From the NCBI GenBank assembly GCA_947311845.1, contig CAMZMU010000027.1, positions 74,346,860-74,410,859 on the forward strand: a stretch of 64,000 bases of DNA, read 5' to 3'. A program made the translations under genes and the position numbers. Below, one piece after another: positions 10,583 to 21,275 of this stretch. Every line of letters begins with the position of its first letter. The stretch's first letter is position 1. Source of the DNA: Poa pratensis. Taxonomy: Eukaryota > Streptophyta > Magnoliopsida > Poales > Poaceae. The notes below the pieces were generated by a model that was given only the letters and a program-made list of their open reading frames with translations, made no database searches and had not been told where the DNA came from.

Positions 10583-12985
10583 ACATCAAGTAAGAAGTCT
10601 AGCTATATGGCTATAAAGAAAGCGCTTTACGGGAGGCAACCCGGTTGTTTTTATTTTTGATTTTCTTTGTGTCCTCTTGCTGTAACAAGAGACTTATTGT
10701 TTAGTTTAGATTCTGGAATATTTAATAAAGTGCAAAGTTTTACTCATTTTGGTATGAAGAAGTTGCTTATAGCGTTCGGAGATATTATTCCTGCACGAAT
10801 CTGTGCACGGTATGTTTTTTATTTCTTATTCTGTAAATCCGAATGAGCTCATATTTAAACTGTAATGGCAACTTTTCATCCTCTGTATGCTTGAATTTTT
10901 TTCGGAATTTTCTGACAAAGTTAAGTAGGGTAGAAAAATACGTTTTTCTGCTGCTGTTTTTCTGGACAGATTCTGTCCCATTTTGTTTGATGCATGCTTA
11001 GAACTTTTAACATGAATCTTTTTGATCCAATTGAGTTTATGAGTAGGCATACAACATTATACATGTTCTGGACATCCATATGAATTTTTGTCTAAGGATT
11101 ATATGCAGGAAGAAATCTATTTGTTTATCACTCCTAATGTGCCCCACAGAAAAAGAAATAGGAGAAACGGTGTTTTGAAGTTTTTCACAGGGATTAGAGG
11201 AGCTGCACCAAGAGCTATCCAAGGATGGTGAAAACCATAAGCTTGGGGATGTCAAGACAACCCCACTAGACCGACACACTCTCGGTTTGCACACGTCTAA
11301 CTTCTGTTTTTCGATCAAAGCACTTTATCGTATAAACTTGGAGCGTCTGTTTTTTTTTTTTGCTTTTGTTATTTCGGTTTGTTAATAAGACCACCACTAT
11401 CATTTATATGTGAGAGAGCTACTGGAAGTTTGGGTTGAATTATGTTGCATGCTATTAAATATATTGGGATAGAGATGTTTGAGTTGATTTTAAAAGATAC
11501 ATATAGTTGCATAATTCATGTGCTTTGAATGAATGTTAATTTGCAAGTGTGTTGTCAAGAGCTATCTTTTACCATGTTTAGATGTTGAATTTTAACTTTA
11601 CTTGGTTTAACATGGATTTATTAGTTCTATGGACACGTATGCATGCATTTAGATGGTCAACTTTCTCCCTATTGCTAGCCCAAAAATTACAACAAGTAAA
11701 AAGCTTGTTTCCCAACACCTTCAACCAAAGTTTTTCAGTGAGTCCACCATATCTACCGATTAGCTTTATGCTATTCCAAGTATGTTTATCATGTTATATT
11801 GTGTTATCTACATTTCTGAATTTAAATGCTTATGTTATTGATTGTCATGGGAAAAATTGGTTAAAAGCTCTTACGAACTTGATGCACAATTTAATTTTAT
11901 TGCATTTAATAAGCATGAACCATTGTGATTAAAATTATGAAGTTGTGGGCTTGACAATAGTTTTGGTTGGGAGTTAGCCCATATGTGCTGTCACATGGCA
12001 AGCTTTCAACATTGCACTTATTTATATTTAGTTGATGTCATGTACTTTTGTTTATGGATGCCTATCATGGGTGAAATGAATGTGGATACTTAGTAAGTTC
12101 AAAGAGTTTGTATAAATGGTTAGAGAAATGTCTGGGCCGCTAATCGAAGCCATGCATCATTCATGGTGGAAATTTACAGCATAACCATAATGTTCATTCA
12201 GTGATGCACCTCATAATAAAAAGCTATACCCATAGTCAATAAAAGAGTGCTGAGATTGTTCATTGTCTGTTTGTCTTGTTGTTTTGACATGGGATTGTTC
12301 ATGTCAAGGGGCAAGAGGTACCCCAGTGCAGTTCTTGATGATACTATTATTACTTGCAATGACCTTTATTTGAATTTACTTTGTGGACCAAAGTGAGTAA
12401 CACATGGTGTAGGTACTTGTATTCAAGGGACATGAGACATTCAACCAATACATTGTCAAGCACAACAATCATATTTGCTTTCACTTTAAACATTAATCAT
12501 TCAAGATGCTATGATAGGGGCAATGAGAGTTCCACACCAATGACTACCACATTGTAAGCATTAACTTAAGTAGAAGTGTTTGGAAGTTAGATGGAACTTA
12601 TTCATGCTTTACCTCTACTTATTTATCTATCCAAAGTGTCCACCTTTTATATTCAGTTTTCATAAGAAGTACTCTATGACCACCATAGGATGTTTTTACT
12701 TTTCATTATACATACATTTGGTCCATAGTATTTTGTTCTATGTTACACTTTGTGAATTTATCATTGAACATCTTTACATTGAGTATTTGATATCACTTCA
12801 TAATCTATCTTGTACATTGCTACTCCTTTGAAGAATGAATCATTTGACTGTATGTAGCAATAACTTCATCACTTCATTCATAACATGTGCCTTACAATAT
12901 TATATGATTAAGATTATGATGGTAGCATGTCACTTCAAAAATTATTTTGTTTTATCGTTTACCTACTCGAGGACGAGTAGGAACT
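10583..12985 (+). other. Long non-coding interior of copy A
   Basis: About 2.4 kb between the ORF and the 3' LTR is AT-rich and has no sustained coding frame. It carries one internal AAGCTTGGGGATG motif (11239-11251) identical to the one beside the 3' LTR, and is colinear with 56023-58360 of copy B. Confidence 0.75.
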
Positions 12986-13000
12986 AAGCTTGGGGATGCT
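12986..13000 (+). other. Polypurine-like tract before the 3' LTR
   Basis: AAGCTTGGGGATGCT lies directly before the LTR start TGATACGTCCC. The same 13-base core occurs at 9632-9644 and 11239-11251, and at the three equivalent places in copy B. Confidence 0.6.
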
Positions 13001-14617
13001 TGATACGTCCCAAACGTATCTATAATTTTTGATGTTACATGCATGTTTTATGTCAATTGGCACATGTTTTATATACACTTTATATCATATTATGACATTT
13101 ATTAGAATAACCTACTAATAGTTGCCAAAGTGTAAAATCTTCTTGTTTTCCTATTTGTTGTGTAGGAATTATCAAAAATACAAAAGGAAACCTTGTTGGA
13201 GTCAAATTGGGACTTTCCTGAAATCTGTCTGAGAACTTTTTACGAAGATTGTCCGTTTGACCCTCGAAGATGGCGTCCAATGGAAATCAAATTAAAGTGA
13301 AAGTTGTCACAATTTTCCATACGAAGATTTTAAGCCTGAGATCAATCCAATCAGAGTTCGGACGCGGCCTGTACGCCCGTTTTGGTGGAACCCTAAAAGG
13401 GGGTGACGGAAATCCGAGAGTCCATATAAAGAAGGAAACCCTAGGTCGTGAGAGGCACCCAAGACCAAGAATTTTCCTCCTCCCAGGCAGCCGTCTGGGG
13501 GAGGAGAACCTCCTCCACACCATCCTCATCACCAAGGGCAGCCGCCGCCCCCAAGGGCCACCGCCGCCACCGTGGGCTGCTGCGGGTCGCCGCCTCCACT
13601 CCGGCTGCACCTCTTCATCAACCTCTCCATCTTCTCCAACGACTTCTCCACTGTCTCCATGATGAAGGGGGAGTAGTCCACCCCCTGGACTTTGGGTTTG
13701 TGGTGGTAACTTGATCTAATCTCTCTATGTATGATCATTGTTGGAGTCCATATGATGTGCTTTGCATAATTATGGATCTATCTATGTAATTCTTATGGTG
13801 GATATTGTGGTATGAGATGATTTGATATACATTTACCGTTATGTTGGAGCTTTTATGAATTGTCATACTTTGGAGATATTCTATGATACATGTGATGGTT
13901 TGATTTATGCATAATGCCTTGTTTATCCTTGTCATGAGGTGATTGACACCACCAAGTGTGGATAGATGAGAGAGATGTGGTCATGCACACGAAATATGAA
14001 TCATTGCACTAGTGTTTAGAATATTGTCCATTATGAAGTATGATGTATGTAGGTACGGGATGGCCGATGTGACAACGGCATATGTATTGAGTGACATGTG
14101 AAATACAGCCCAACATCCTTTATCTGGGTGTAAAAAGGAAGAGTATGATATGGGAGTGAGAGCAACCACGCTAGCCTTACGAGGGTGACCTAGCAACACA
14201 AATGAGTACTTCTTTCAACTATGTGTTTTAGAACATATAGCCGTCATAAAAGTTACCATTAAAACATGACAATTGTGTGTACTTTATCCATAACATGATA
14301 ATCACCATAGATGAGAGAGAGAGAATTAAGTGAACCCATGAACCCATGTGCATTGTTCCTATAAGAGAAAACATTTGTCTTGTCCTCTTGCATTGAAGAG
14401 GATTGGGACACTTTTACATTCTTGTTTTGTTGCATTAAACTTCCAGCCATTAAATCAACCATCCTGTTCCTTAAACTTGTTTAGTGCATAATCAACTAAA
14501 ACTTGTGACACTTTAGCTGTAGGGAATAGATAACTTTTCCTTCTTGCTCCTGCGGATCGATACCTTACTTCCACATTGAGAGGTGTTACAGTGATCCCCT
14601 GCTCTTGGGGGTTATCA
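13001..14617 (+). repeat. 3' LTR of copy A (1617 bp)
   Basis: It starts TGATACGTCCCAAACG and ends GGGGGTTATCA. A TATA-like CATATAAAG lies near 13423. The first about 420 bases (U3) have no counterpart in the 5' LTR, which is truncated, nor in copy B, which has a different U3. The part downstream of about 13630 is shared by all four LTRs of the family. Confidence 0.9.
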
Positions 14618-15540
14618 GCATGCGGCCGGGCCGCTGCTCGCACTCGCGGTCGATCCATCGCAAAACGCGTGCGGCCAGGCCGCACGGAGCCCTCGCGGTG
14701 GATCGATCGATCTGCTCACGTCTGGAGTCGTCCGCTCGCCCCGTCCTCGCATGCTCGCGTAGCGTTGACTTCGATCCGCTCGCGTCTAGAGCCGTCCGCT
14801 CGCCTCCTCCTCGCCCGGTCGGTGCGCGTAAGCGGTCACGTTGTTGGCCTTTGCTTGTAGCCAAATGCACTAGAAAAGGGCAATTTGATGCCCAGAGCAG
14901 CGTCCCTCAGGAATAATCGGTCCAGTGCGTGAGTTAAACCCAATCGGACGGCCAGAAACGAGCGTAGATGGAGATCTGACGGCCGAAATTGCCCAGGACG
15001 CGAGAGTGGTGTGGTTTCGTGCACAGTACCGGTGGCGAACCCCGTGACGCCGCCCTCAACCTCAACCTCAAGTCCTCAACCTCGCTGATGTTGATGCCCA
15101 GTACGTGCCAGCCTCCTTGCCATCCCCCTCGCCACTGTGGGATCCTAGGACACGAGACATCCTAGGGGACGCCGGGGACTCGCGAGGGCCGGAGGTTGAA
15201 GATGTTGTGGCGTGCGGCGGTGTCTGCGATGTCGAGGAGGGCTGGTGAGGGTGGAGAGGAGGAGATGGGCAGGCGCGGCGCACGTAGGTTTCGCCCGCGA
15301 TGCGGGTGGGTGCGGGCTGTGGGGAGGGTGAGGTGGGGTTCGCGAGGATGCACACGCGGCCGTATCACAACCGTCTGTCTGAGATCGAACCACAAGCCTC
15401 CGATTTGTTTTGCGAAGCAGCGATCCTCGAGACATTCGGTTTAGGAGCGACCCAGCCAAGAGGAAAGGGCAAATCAGACGGTTGTGAATGGCTTGGAAGA
15501 GTAATCGGACGACGCAAAATGATGATGGTGTGAGGAAGCC
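14618..15540. other. GC-rich intergenic stretch, nothing recognised
   Basis: It is CpG-rich, with GATCGATC runs and a short CCTCAA direct repeat near 15052-15083. Several open frames exist on both strands but they are compositional (Arg/Pro/Ser) and match no family I know. It could be a former promoter or 5' untranslated region, but nothing proves it. Confidence 0.5.
15365..15487. repeat. 13-bp perfect inverted repeat with 97-bp loop
   Basis: TCACAACCGTCTG at 15365-15377 is mirrored by CAGACGGTTGTGA at 15475-15487. No target-site duplication is evident. It may be a relic of a small inverted-repeat element or chance. Confidence 0.6.
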
Positions 15541-15748
15541 CCTAGTTGGCTCAGTTTTAATATCCCTAATGAATCGACACTTTTTAGGTTTGACTAAATA
15601 CCTAGAAGAAAATATCAACACCTACAACATTTTATAAATATATTAATCTTAAAACGAACCTACTGAAAATAATAGCTTTTTCTCAATTTTATACGCCACC
15701 TTGTTTTTAGCGGATTTATTACACCATCTATTTAAGATGGAGGGAGCA
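15541..15748. mobile_element. Degenerate Stowaway-like MITE
   Basis: The interior (CTAAATACCTAGAAGAAAATATCAAC, then TTTTATAAATATATTA, and TTTTCTCAATTTTATACGCC) matches 53557-53797, whose left end is the Stowaway-type CTCTCTCCGTCCGG after TA. Here the left end is eroded, but the right end still reads AGATGGAGGGAG. Confidence 0.6.
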
Positions 15749-15885
15749 GAAATCAAAGAGAGTGGCCCAACAACATGGGAGCCCGTTAGTGAAAGGATGG
15801 GAGCCATGCATGGTCTCTACAGTCTACACTCCTTAGGCCTCAAGTGACCCTGATTAAATTAGTGTCTCTTGTCTTCTCGTTCATT

Positions 15886-15968
15886 CTCCCTTTGTTACAC
15901 AATATAAACCTTTTTAACAAGCTAAACTAGTTTGCTAAAAAGGCTTACATTATGGAACAGAGGTGGTA
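15886..15968. mobile_element. Stowaway-like MITE (about 82 bp)
   Basis: CTCCCTTTGTTACACAATAT at the left mirrors ACATTATGGAACAGAGGTGG at the right. The interior forms a hairpin (AACCTTTTTAACAAGC with GCTAAAAAGG). These are diverged versions of the CTCCCTCCGT...ACGGAGGGAG ends common in Triticeae. It falls inside the segment absent from the 53.6-54.5 kb homologue. Confidence 0.7.
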
Positions 15969-16558
15969 TTTTACAACTGTTACCTTGACTAGTAAAACTT
16001 GGGAGGTGAATGCCGTGTTGTTAAATTTGTGTGATAACGGTATAGTGATGATCATGTTTAGGATAATATTCAAGTAAATCTTGGCTAGTAAAAAAACATC
16101 AAAGATTGATCCTTCAACAGGGTAACCGATTTCAACACTACAATATGGCGTCGGTTTTGGCGGCGACTAATTAAGGGTTGCATATTAGAGCATCCACACC
16201 GCGTTGGACTCTTATCGAGACGCTTGTGTACACATAAATAATTCAATTATCGTTAAATCTAGAGATAAAAGTCTCTAACTCCAACGCCGTGAAAACAGAT
16301 TTTTCATGCACTAGATAGCGAGACAAATATTTTTTGGGGAAAAAAGTACGAAAGCACCCAACGAAACTCTTGGCACTGACGCCACCCGAGTTCGTGGGCT
16401 TGGAAGGGAATCGGGCCTAACTGCTTGGATTTTGATCATGGCGTCGCGCTGTGGATACTCTTGTGGACGGTTAAGAACCGCCTCCAGTAAGATGGAACGT
16501 TAATACAAAACTCTGCTTTCTATCATAGTTATATCACTTTGGTTTGTCATAGTGATTA

Positions 16559-16833
16559 CATATACAAAAGTAAGAGACCAAATCGATCGGCACAAGATAC
16601 TCCGTTTCATTTATGGATCGCATTGGGGCAATTGACACTATATCAACTCACGTTTTTTCATCTGAAAAGTGAACTCACGTTTAAAAGCATTGTGGGAACA
16701 AAGCACTCGAGCAAATGAGGAAACCAAATTTTATGCAAAACATAAAAGTATGTCGTTACATTTTGCGACCTAAATTGCAACTATAAGCGAGGCATAAGAC
16801 AGTACATGAGAGCAGCTGGACGGCGGTCTGTAT
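16559..16833. other. 3' flank of MATH-BTB gene 1
   Basis: AT-rich and non-coding, directly downstream of the gene 1 stop (minus strand). It presumably includes the former 3' untranslated region. No further signal is seen. Confidence 0.5.
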
Positions 16834-17293
16834 TTAGCTTCTCCACGGGTTCATTGCCACGGCTGCTTCAAGGTTACCAGAATCAGACAGGTACTGCATG
16901 CAGGCGTCCTTCAGCACGCGGCAACGATGCTGCTCGGCAAACGCTAGTGCGGCTCCCACCGATTCCACTTCGATGTACTCGCACAACGCCTCCTCGCAGA
17001 TCAGCTTCAGCCTCTCCAGCTTGTACCTGTCCGCCGCCACCATCAGCGGCTTCGCCACGGCCGCCAACGTCTCCTGCCGCTCCACCATCTCCTTGGGCAG
17101 CGCGTCGGTGTAGATGAAGTGGAGCAGGGCCTTGAAAACTCCGGCGTCCATGTTATCCACGCGTATCCTCGACGACAAGGCTGCCGACGACTGGAGGAGC
17201 TCCGCCTTGAAAAAGGGGGATCGCGCGGCGATCATCCACCTGTGCGCGGGGAAGGTCTCGCCTCCGACCTGGATCTCCACGTCTACTCCTTCC
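16834..17293 (-). pseudogene. MATH-BTB gene 1, C-terminal half (BTB and C-terminal helices)
   Basis: The frame is open from the Copia insertion point to the stop. It reads VEIQVGGETFPAHRW, MIAARSPFFKAEL, VFKALLHFIYTDALP and LEAAVAMNPWRS: a complete BTB/POZ fold plus the C-terminal helices. BTB binds CUL3, while the MATH domain recruits substrates for ubiquitination. Its N-terminal half lies 19.5 kb away at 36787-37626, separated by Copia A; CTTCC is duplicated at 17289-17293 and 36782-36786. This half shows no stop of its own, so the split is the main lesion on this side. Confidence 0.92.
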
Positions 17294-17436
17294 TATCAAT
17301 GTAATACCTATATGTGTAGGATATGGTGTAGTACACCGATCCTACCGTATCCTGTACCGCTACGATGGGGGCTATTCCCATCTATATAAACACGTACACG
17401 AGGCCCTAACGGGTCATCGCTTTCCCTACGCTAACA
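17294..17436 (+). repeat. 5' LTR of Copia A (143 bp)
   Basis: It is the same length as 36639-36781 and 40206-40348. Its first two bases are TA rather than TG, one of five transitions against the 3' LTR. It ends CTACGCTAACA. Confidence 0.93.
17383..17390 (+). promoter_or_regulatory. TATA box of the Copia A LTR
   Basis: TATATAAA lies 90 bases into the LTR. It is identical at the matching place of the 3' LTR (36728-36735). It is the likely core promoter for element RNA. Confidence 0.6.
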
Positions 17437-17450
17437 TGGTATCTAGAGCC
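17437..17450 (+). other. Primer-binding site, initiator tRNA-Met type
   Basis: TGGTATCTAGAGCC follows the LTR end directly. It resembles the common plant Copia PBS TGGTATCAGAGC with one inserted base. Confidence 0.75.
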
Positions 17451-17618
17451 ATCTTCTTCCCTTGCTAGCCGCCGGCAGAAACCGATCTCAAAACCCTAGA
17501 AAACCTCCCTCGATCCATAGATCGATCAAGAAAACCGATCCCCTGATCGGAGAAAACCTCGGTCCTACGACCGGCAACAACCAAAGAAACCCACCCTTCC
17601 CTCCCAACGACGAAATCC

Positions 17619-19123
17619 ATGGCGTCCTCATCGCAGACGCCCGCGGCAACCGGCCTCGGTGCCCCGCTGCCCAAAAACTGACCAGAGATAATTTTCTTTT
17701 CTGGAAGATGCAGGTACTTCCTGCGCTGCGTGGAGCTCGTGTCATGGGACTCCTGGAGGGTTCCGATCGTGCACCACCTGAAAACCTGGAGGTTGAAGAT
17801 GAAAACAAGAAGAAATCCATGATGCCAAACCCAGCCTTCGACGCCTGGGTCACCCGAGATCAACAGGTCGTGTACTACCTCGTCAACTCGCTTGGAGATG
17901 ACGTCCTAGCTCACTACTTTGGGCTCGAGCACGCCGCCGACATCTGGGCAGCCATCCTCGACCTGTTGTCCACCCAATCCAAGGCCAAGATCTCTCACCT
18001 TCGTGGCGCCCTCGCCAACACGAAGAAGGACGACATGACGGTGCTCAAGTACATCACCACAATGAAGGGCTTCGCTTCGGAGCTCGCTGCAGCTGGCAAG
18101 ATCGATGACGACGAACTCCGTGACTACATCCTGAACGGCCTCGATGGCGAGTACAACCCTCTGGTTGCTTCCATCAACGCCGTCCCCAACACAACCCTCA
18201 ACGACATGTGCTCTCAGCTGCAGGCCTTTGATCTTCGCCAGAACATGCTCTCCAACTCCGGCCAGAATTCGGGGAACTTCTCCTCGTCTGCCAATGCCGC
18301 GACCCGTGGTCGTCCCTACAACCGCAATGGCGGTGGCTACCAGCAGCAGCGCACCGGCGGCCGTGGCTATGATCGCCGTGGCCGTGGACGTGGTGGTCCG
18401 CGCCGCCCAAACCGAGGACGTGGCCGTGGCCGTGGCCGCACTCCCACTCCATGGCAAGTTGGTGTCATCTGTCAGATCTGCAAGAAAGAAGGCCACCCTG
18501 CCAGCGAGTGTTGGTGGCGCTACTCCGACCGCAGCGACGATGAGGATGAAGATGATATCCAAGAGAAGGGAGCCTATGGCGTCGACACCAACTGGTACAT
18601 GGACTCCGGAGCCACGAACCACATCACTGGAGAGCTAAACAAGATGACTACACGTGACAAGTACAAGGGCATGACCGTGTGCACACGGCAGGAGGACAAG
18701 GTATGCAAATTGCTAATGTTGGTCATTCTGTATTGCACACACCTCAGAGTTCCATTCAAATTCGCAATATCTTGCATGTTCCTAGTGCATCGAAAAATTT
18801 ACTATCCGCACATAAAATTGCCCTTGACAATAATGTCTTTATTGAGTTTCACCCTTTCTTCTTTTAATTAAGGATCAGGAAACGAAGAAAATAATGTTTA
18901 GAGGTCCCTGCCATGGTGGTCTATATCCTCTTTTTCCTGTCGTCTCGGGGTCATCCAAGCATCAAGCCTTCCTCACCACCAAGCCTTCTTCATCAACATG
19001 GCATTGTCGTCTAGGGCATCCGTCATCTTTTATTGTTCAACAAGTTGTTAGGAAAAATAAACTTTCGTATTCGCCTGAAATAAATCCTTACATATGTGAT
19101 CCATGCCAACAGGCCAAGAGTCA
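17619..19123 (+). pseudogene. Copia A gag, protease and pre-integrase zinc finger
   Basis: The native start is probably the ATG at 17619, in the context of a Ser/Thr/Pro/Ala-rich leader. An extra base in an A run near 17678-17683 breaks the frame there. The gag body (NFLFWKMQVLPALRGA, YVL-like and QLQAFDLRQ) runs to an Arg/Gly-rich tail, then a CCHC knuckle (CQICKKEGHPASEC, about 18470-18515). The protease active site YMDSGATNHIT (DSG kept) is near 18600. A frameshift follows near 18670, then ILHVPSASKNLLSAHKI, and WHCRLGHPSS...CDPCQQAKSH, the HHCC finger. The gene is cut by gypsy B at 19123. Confidence 0.9.
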
Positions 19124-20230
19124 TGTCGTGGTGGTGTCACGGCAGATGCCATAGGATGGCTTAAGTTGTGGGCTCGCTTGGACGTTGGGGGATCCGGGGA
19201 GGGTTTGCGCGCTCACGAAGCACGCATGGAGAACAACCAAGAACTCGCAAGAACAAACAAGAACAAGCAGAACCAAGAAGAAGCAAAGAACACCACGATG
19301 TACCCTGCTTCGGGGCCCTCTTGTGGAGGTAACACCCCTACTGCAGCACTAGCCTACTCTCTTTATATCTCAAGTGGTTACAAGTACAGAGTGCTCCTTG
19401 AGCTGTATGAAGAACAATGGTGAGAGCTCTAGGATGAAGATGAAGGCACAGTGGGGAAATGAGCTCTCGGCGCCCCTCCTTGCCTGTGTTCTCTCCTCTG
19501 CCTCTTCGTCCTCTCTACTGGAGGATTTGGTAGCTTACTTATACACTAACCGAATTACCATTTTGCCCCTGGCTGGAAGTGATAATGGCATGGACAAGAG
19601 GAACAGGACAAGCCTCTGCCCCCTGTCAACCCAACGGCCGGACTGTCAGGCCCAGCAGGCCTATCTTGCCACTTTGGGCAATGGCAGGTGTAGCCCACCG
19701 GGTCTCGGTCATATCCTCTTTCCCGAATTGGCCGGGTCAGCTCCTAGGTTGCTGCGCTCCCAGGAATCCCGTGACCTGACCTGGCCGTCAAGTCCCTAGC
19801 AGGCCTATCTTGCCACTTTGGGCAATGGCAGCCGTAGCCCCCCGGGTCTCGGTCGTATCCTCTTTCCCGAATTGGCCAAGTCAGCGCCTAGGGCCTTGCG
19901 ACCCGGAAAACCTGCGACTTGACCCGGCTGTCTTCTCAGCCTCTGGCAGGAGACACCCGTGAACCTTTCTGACATTACTTGGCCCTTGTGCAATATCCGG
20001 ATTACCTTATCCGGGTCCTTCCTGACCAACCCGGCTAACTTAACCGGTTTCCTTCCTCTGATTCGGTTAAGCTTTACCGGATCCTCTCTGGCATCTTCCT
20101 CTGATTCGGTTAAGTACTAACCGACTCTCACGAGAGATCCGGCCCAAGTGACCCGGCTATATTGATCCGGCTAGCTCTTTGCAACACTTAACACCACATC
20201 TTTGCCCTACCCGGGGGCAGCCCCCCGACA
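19124..20230 (-). repeat. 3' LTR of gypsy B (1107 bp)
   Basis: On the plus strand it starts TGTCGTGGTGGTG and ends CCCCCCGACA. It pairs with 32549-33651. The visible differences are a few substitutions and small indels, for example near 19500, 19840 and 20090. Confidence 0.95.
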
Positions 20231-20852
20231 GTAGTCCCCGAAGCTGGTGCGGTTCTACAGCCTCGGCTGAAGAGCCGTAGCAGGTTAAAAATAAACATCA
20301 CTAACCGAATCTCATATCATATAATCTTGTCTCAGGATTTCCCGGGACACTTGGCAGTGAATCTCTGCGCAAAGCCCCATAATCCGGATCTCTGATCTGA
20401 CATGCCACTGACAGCACCTCATCCGGATTCTCCGGGTACTTGAGTGCATTTGACCAAACGACCGCGTCTTCTCGTTTTCTCCGTTGACCGGCACACAGGA
20501 TCCGTGCAACTGCTTCCAATTCTATGGCCCAACATGTGCTTGGAACACACGGCCACAGAGGGCCACAGAGTTCCAGGATGCAGTTACCGTGCGACGCTCC
20601 GAAAACCGTGCAGTAGTGCGCCCGTTACCGCTGGGCGCTATAAATGTGGGCGCAGGGGGTTTCCTCTTCTTCTCCGCTCGTTCCCCACTCCGAAAACTTC
20701 CATCTGCGCCACCGCCGCCGCCGCAATCTCGCCCTCGTAACCTTGCCGCGCCGGAGACGTCCTCAACGCACCGGAGGAAAACGACCGGGGCCGCGCACCG
20801 TGCCCAGCGCCGCCGTTCCTTCATCGAGCTTCTTCCCCGTCGCGTCATCACC
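20231..20852 (+). other. Leader region of the antisense gene in gypsy B
   Basis: Non-coding on both strands as far as I can see. On the plus strand it would be promoter and 5' untranslated exon of the antisense gene. A TATAAATG lies near 20639 and a splice donor (ACC|GTGAGTTTT) at 20853. On the minus strand it is the segment between pol and the 3' LTR. Confidence 0.45.
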
Positions 20853-21275
20853 GTGAGTTTTCTTTTTCTCCGGTCATGGCGAACTCGAGGAGTTCATATG
20901 CCACGGGAAACTCGCATTTGTTTCTTGTAGATTTATCCGCATATTAGTCCGTCGCCCAGCCTCAGTGCATCTAGTAGATCTCCTGTCTAGATTTTGCACT
21001 ACACTGCCCTAGTTTTGTTTGCCACCGTATGAGCAGTTCAACCATATTTTTACTCTTGATTTCCTTTCTTTTTTACTGCTGCAGTAGATCTTGTGTAACC
21101 CTAGACCTTTGCGGAAGGTGTTTGTGATTGCCACCCGAATCACCTTCTCTGCTGAATCCGGCTAGTTTCATCCGGGATAATATTAGCCGAATCACTCTAG
21201 ATCTGGTTCGATTATACCATTATCCGATTCATTTTGACTCGGCCCTATCCGACCTCTTGCAGGATTGATCCGGAT

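Larger units (their letters stand above)
7780..14617 (+). mobile_element. LTR retrotransposon without pol, acidic-ORF family, copy A
   Basis: It is bounded by a 5'-truncated LTR (7780-8969) and a full LTR (13001-14617). It has a tRNA-Asp-type PBS at 8980-8998, an unrecognised ORF at 9171-10582, a long non-coding interior and a purine-rich tract before 13001. No gag, protease, RT or integrase signature is readable, so movement would need another element's proteins. The PBS type is that of Athila/Tat-like gypsy elements, but classification stays open. A second copy with a perfect target-site duplication lies at 54813-60827. Confidence 0.85.
15541..16558. repeat. Intergenic block homologous to 53557-54544
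   Basis: From the MITE remnant through ATCAAAGAGAGTGGCCCAAC, TAACCGATTTCAACACTAC and GCATATTAGAGCATCC to GTTATATCACTTTGG, the order of matching segments is the same in both places with moderate divergence. Each copy has its own insertions: 15815-16105 here, 53797-54010 there. It lies 3' of MATH-BTB gene 1, so the other block probably marks the 3' flank of another unit of the array. Confidence 0.8.

Noticed and set aside
11582..12831. Short hydrophobic open frames in the interior of copy A
   Set aside because: AT-rich sequence gives Phe/Leu/Ile-rich frames by chance; none is kept in the colinear interior of copy B.
14576..15621. Several Arg/Pro/Ser-rich open frames in the GC-rich stretch
   Set aside because: No recognisable domain, no consistent start and mutual overlap on both strands; treated as compositional.
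15145..15621. 158-codon minus-strand frame as a possible host gene
   Set aside because: It spans the inverted repeat and low-complexity Pro/His runs, and nothing in it resembles a known family.
17906..18638. Long antisense and shifted frames over Copia A gag
   Set aside because: They are shadows of the Arg/Gly-rich gag tail and zinc knuckle read in the sense frame.
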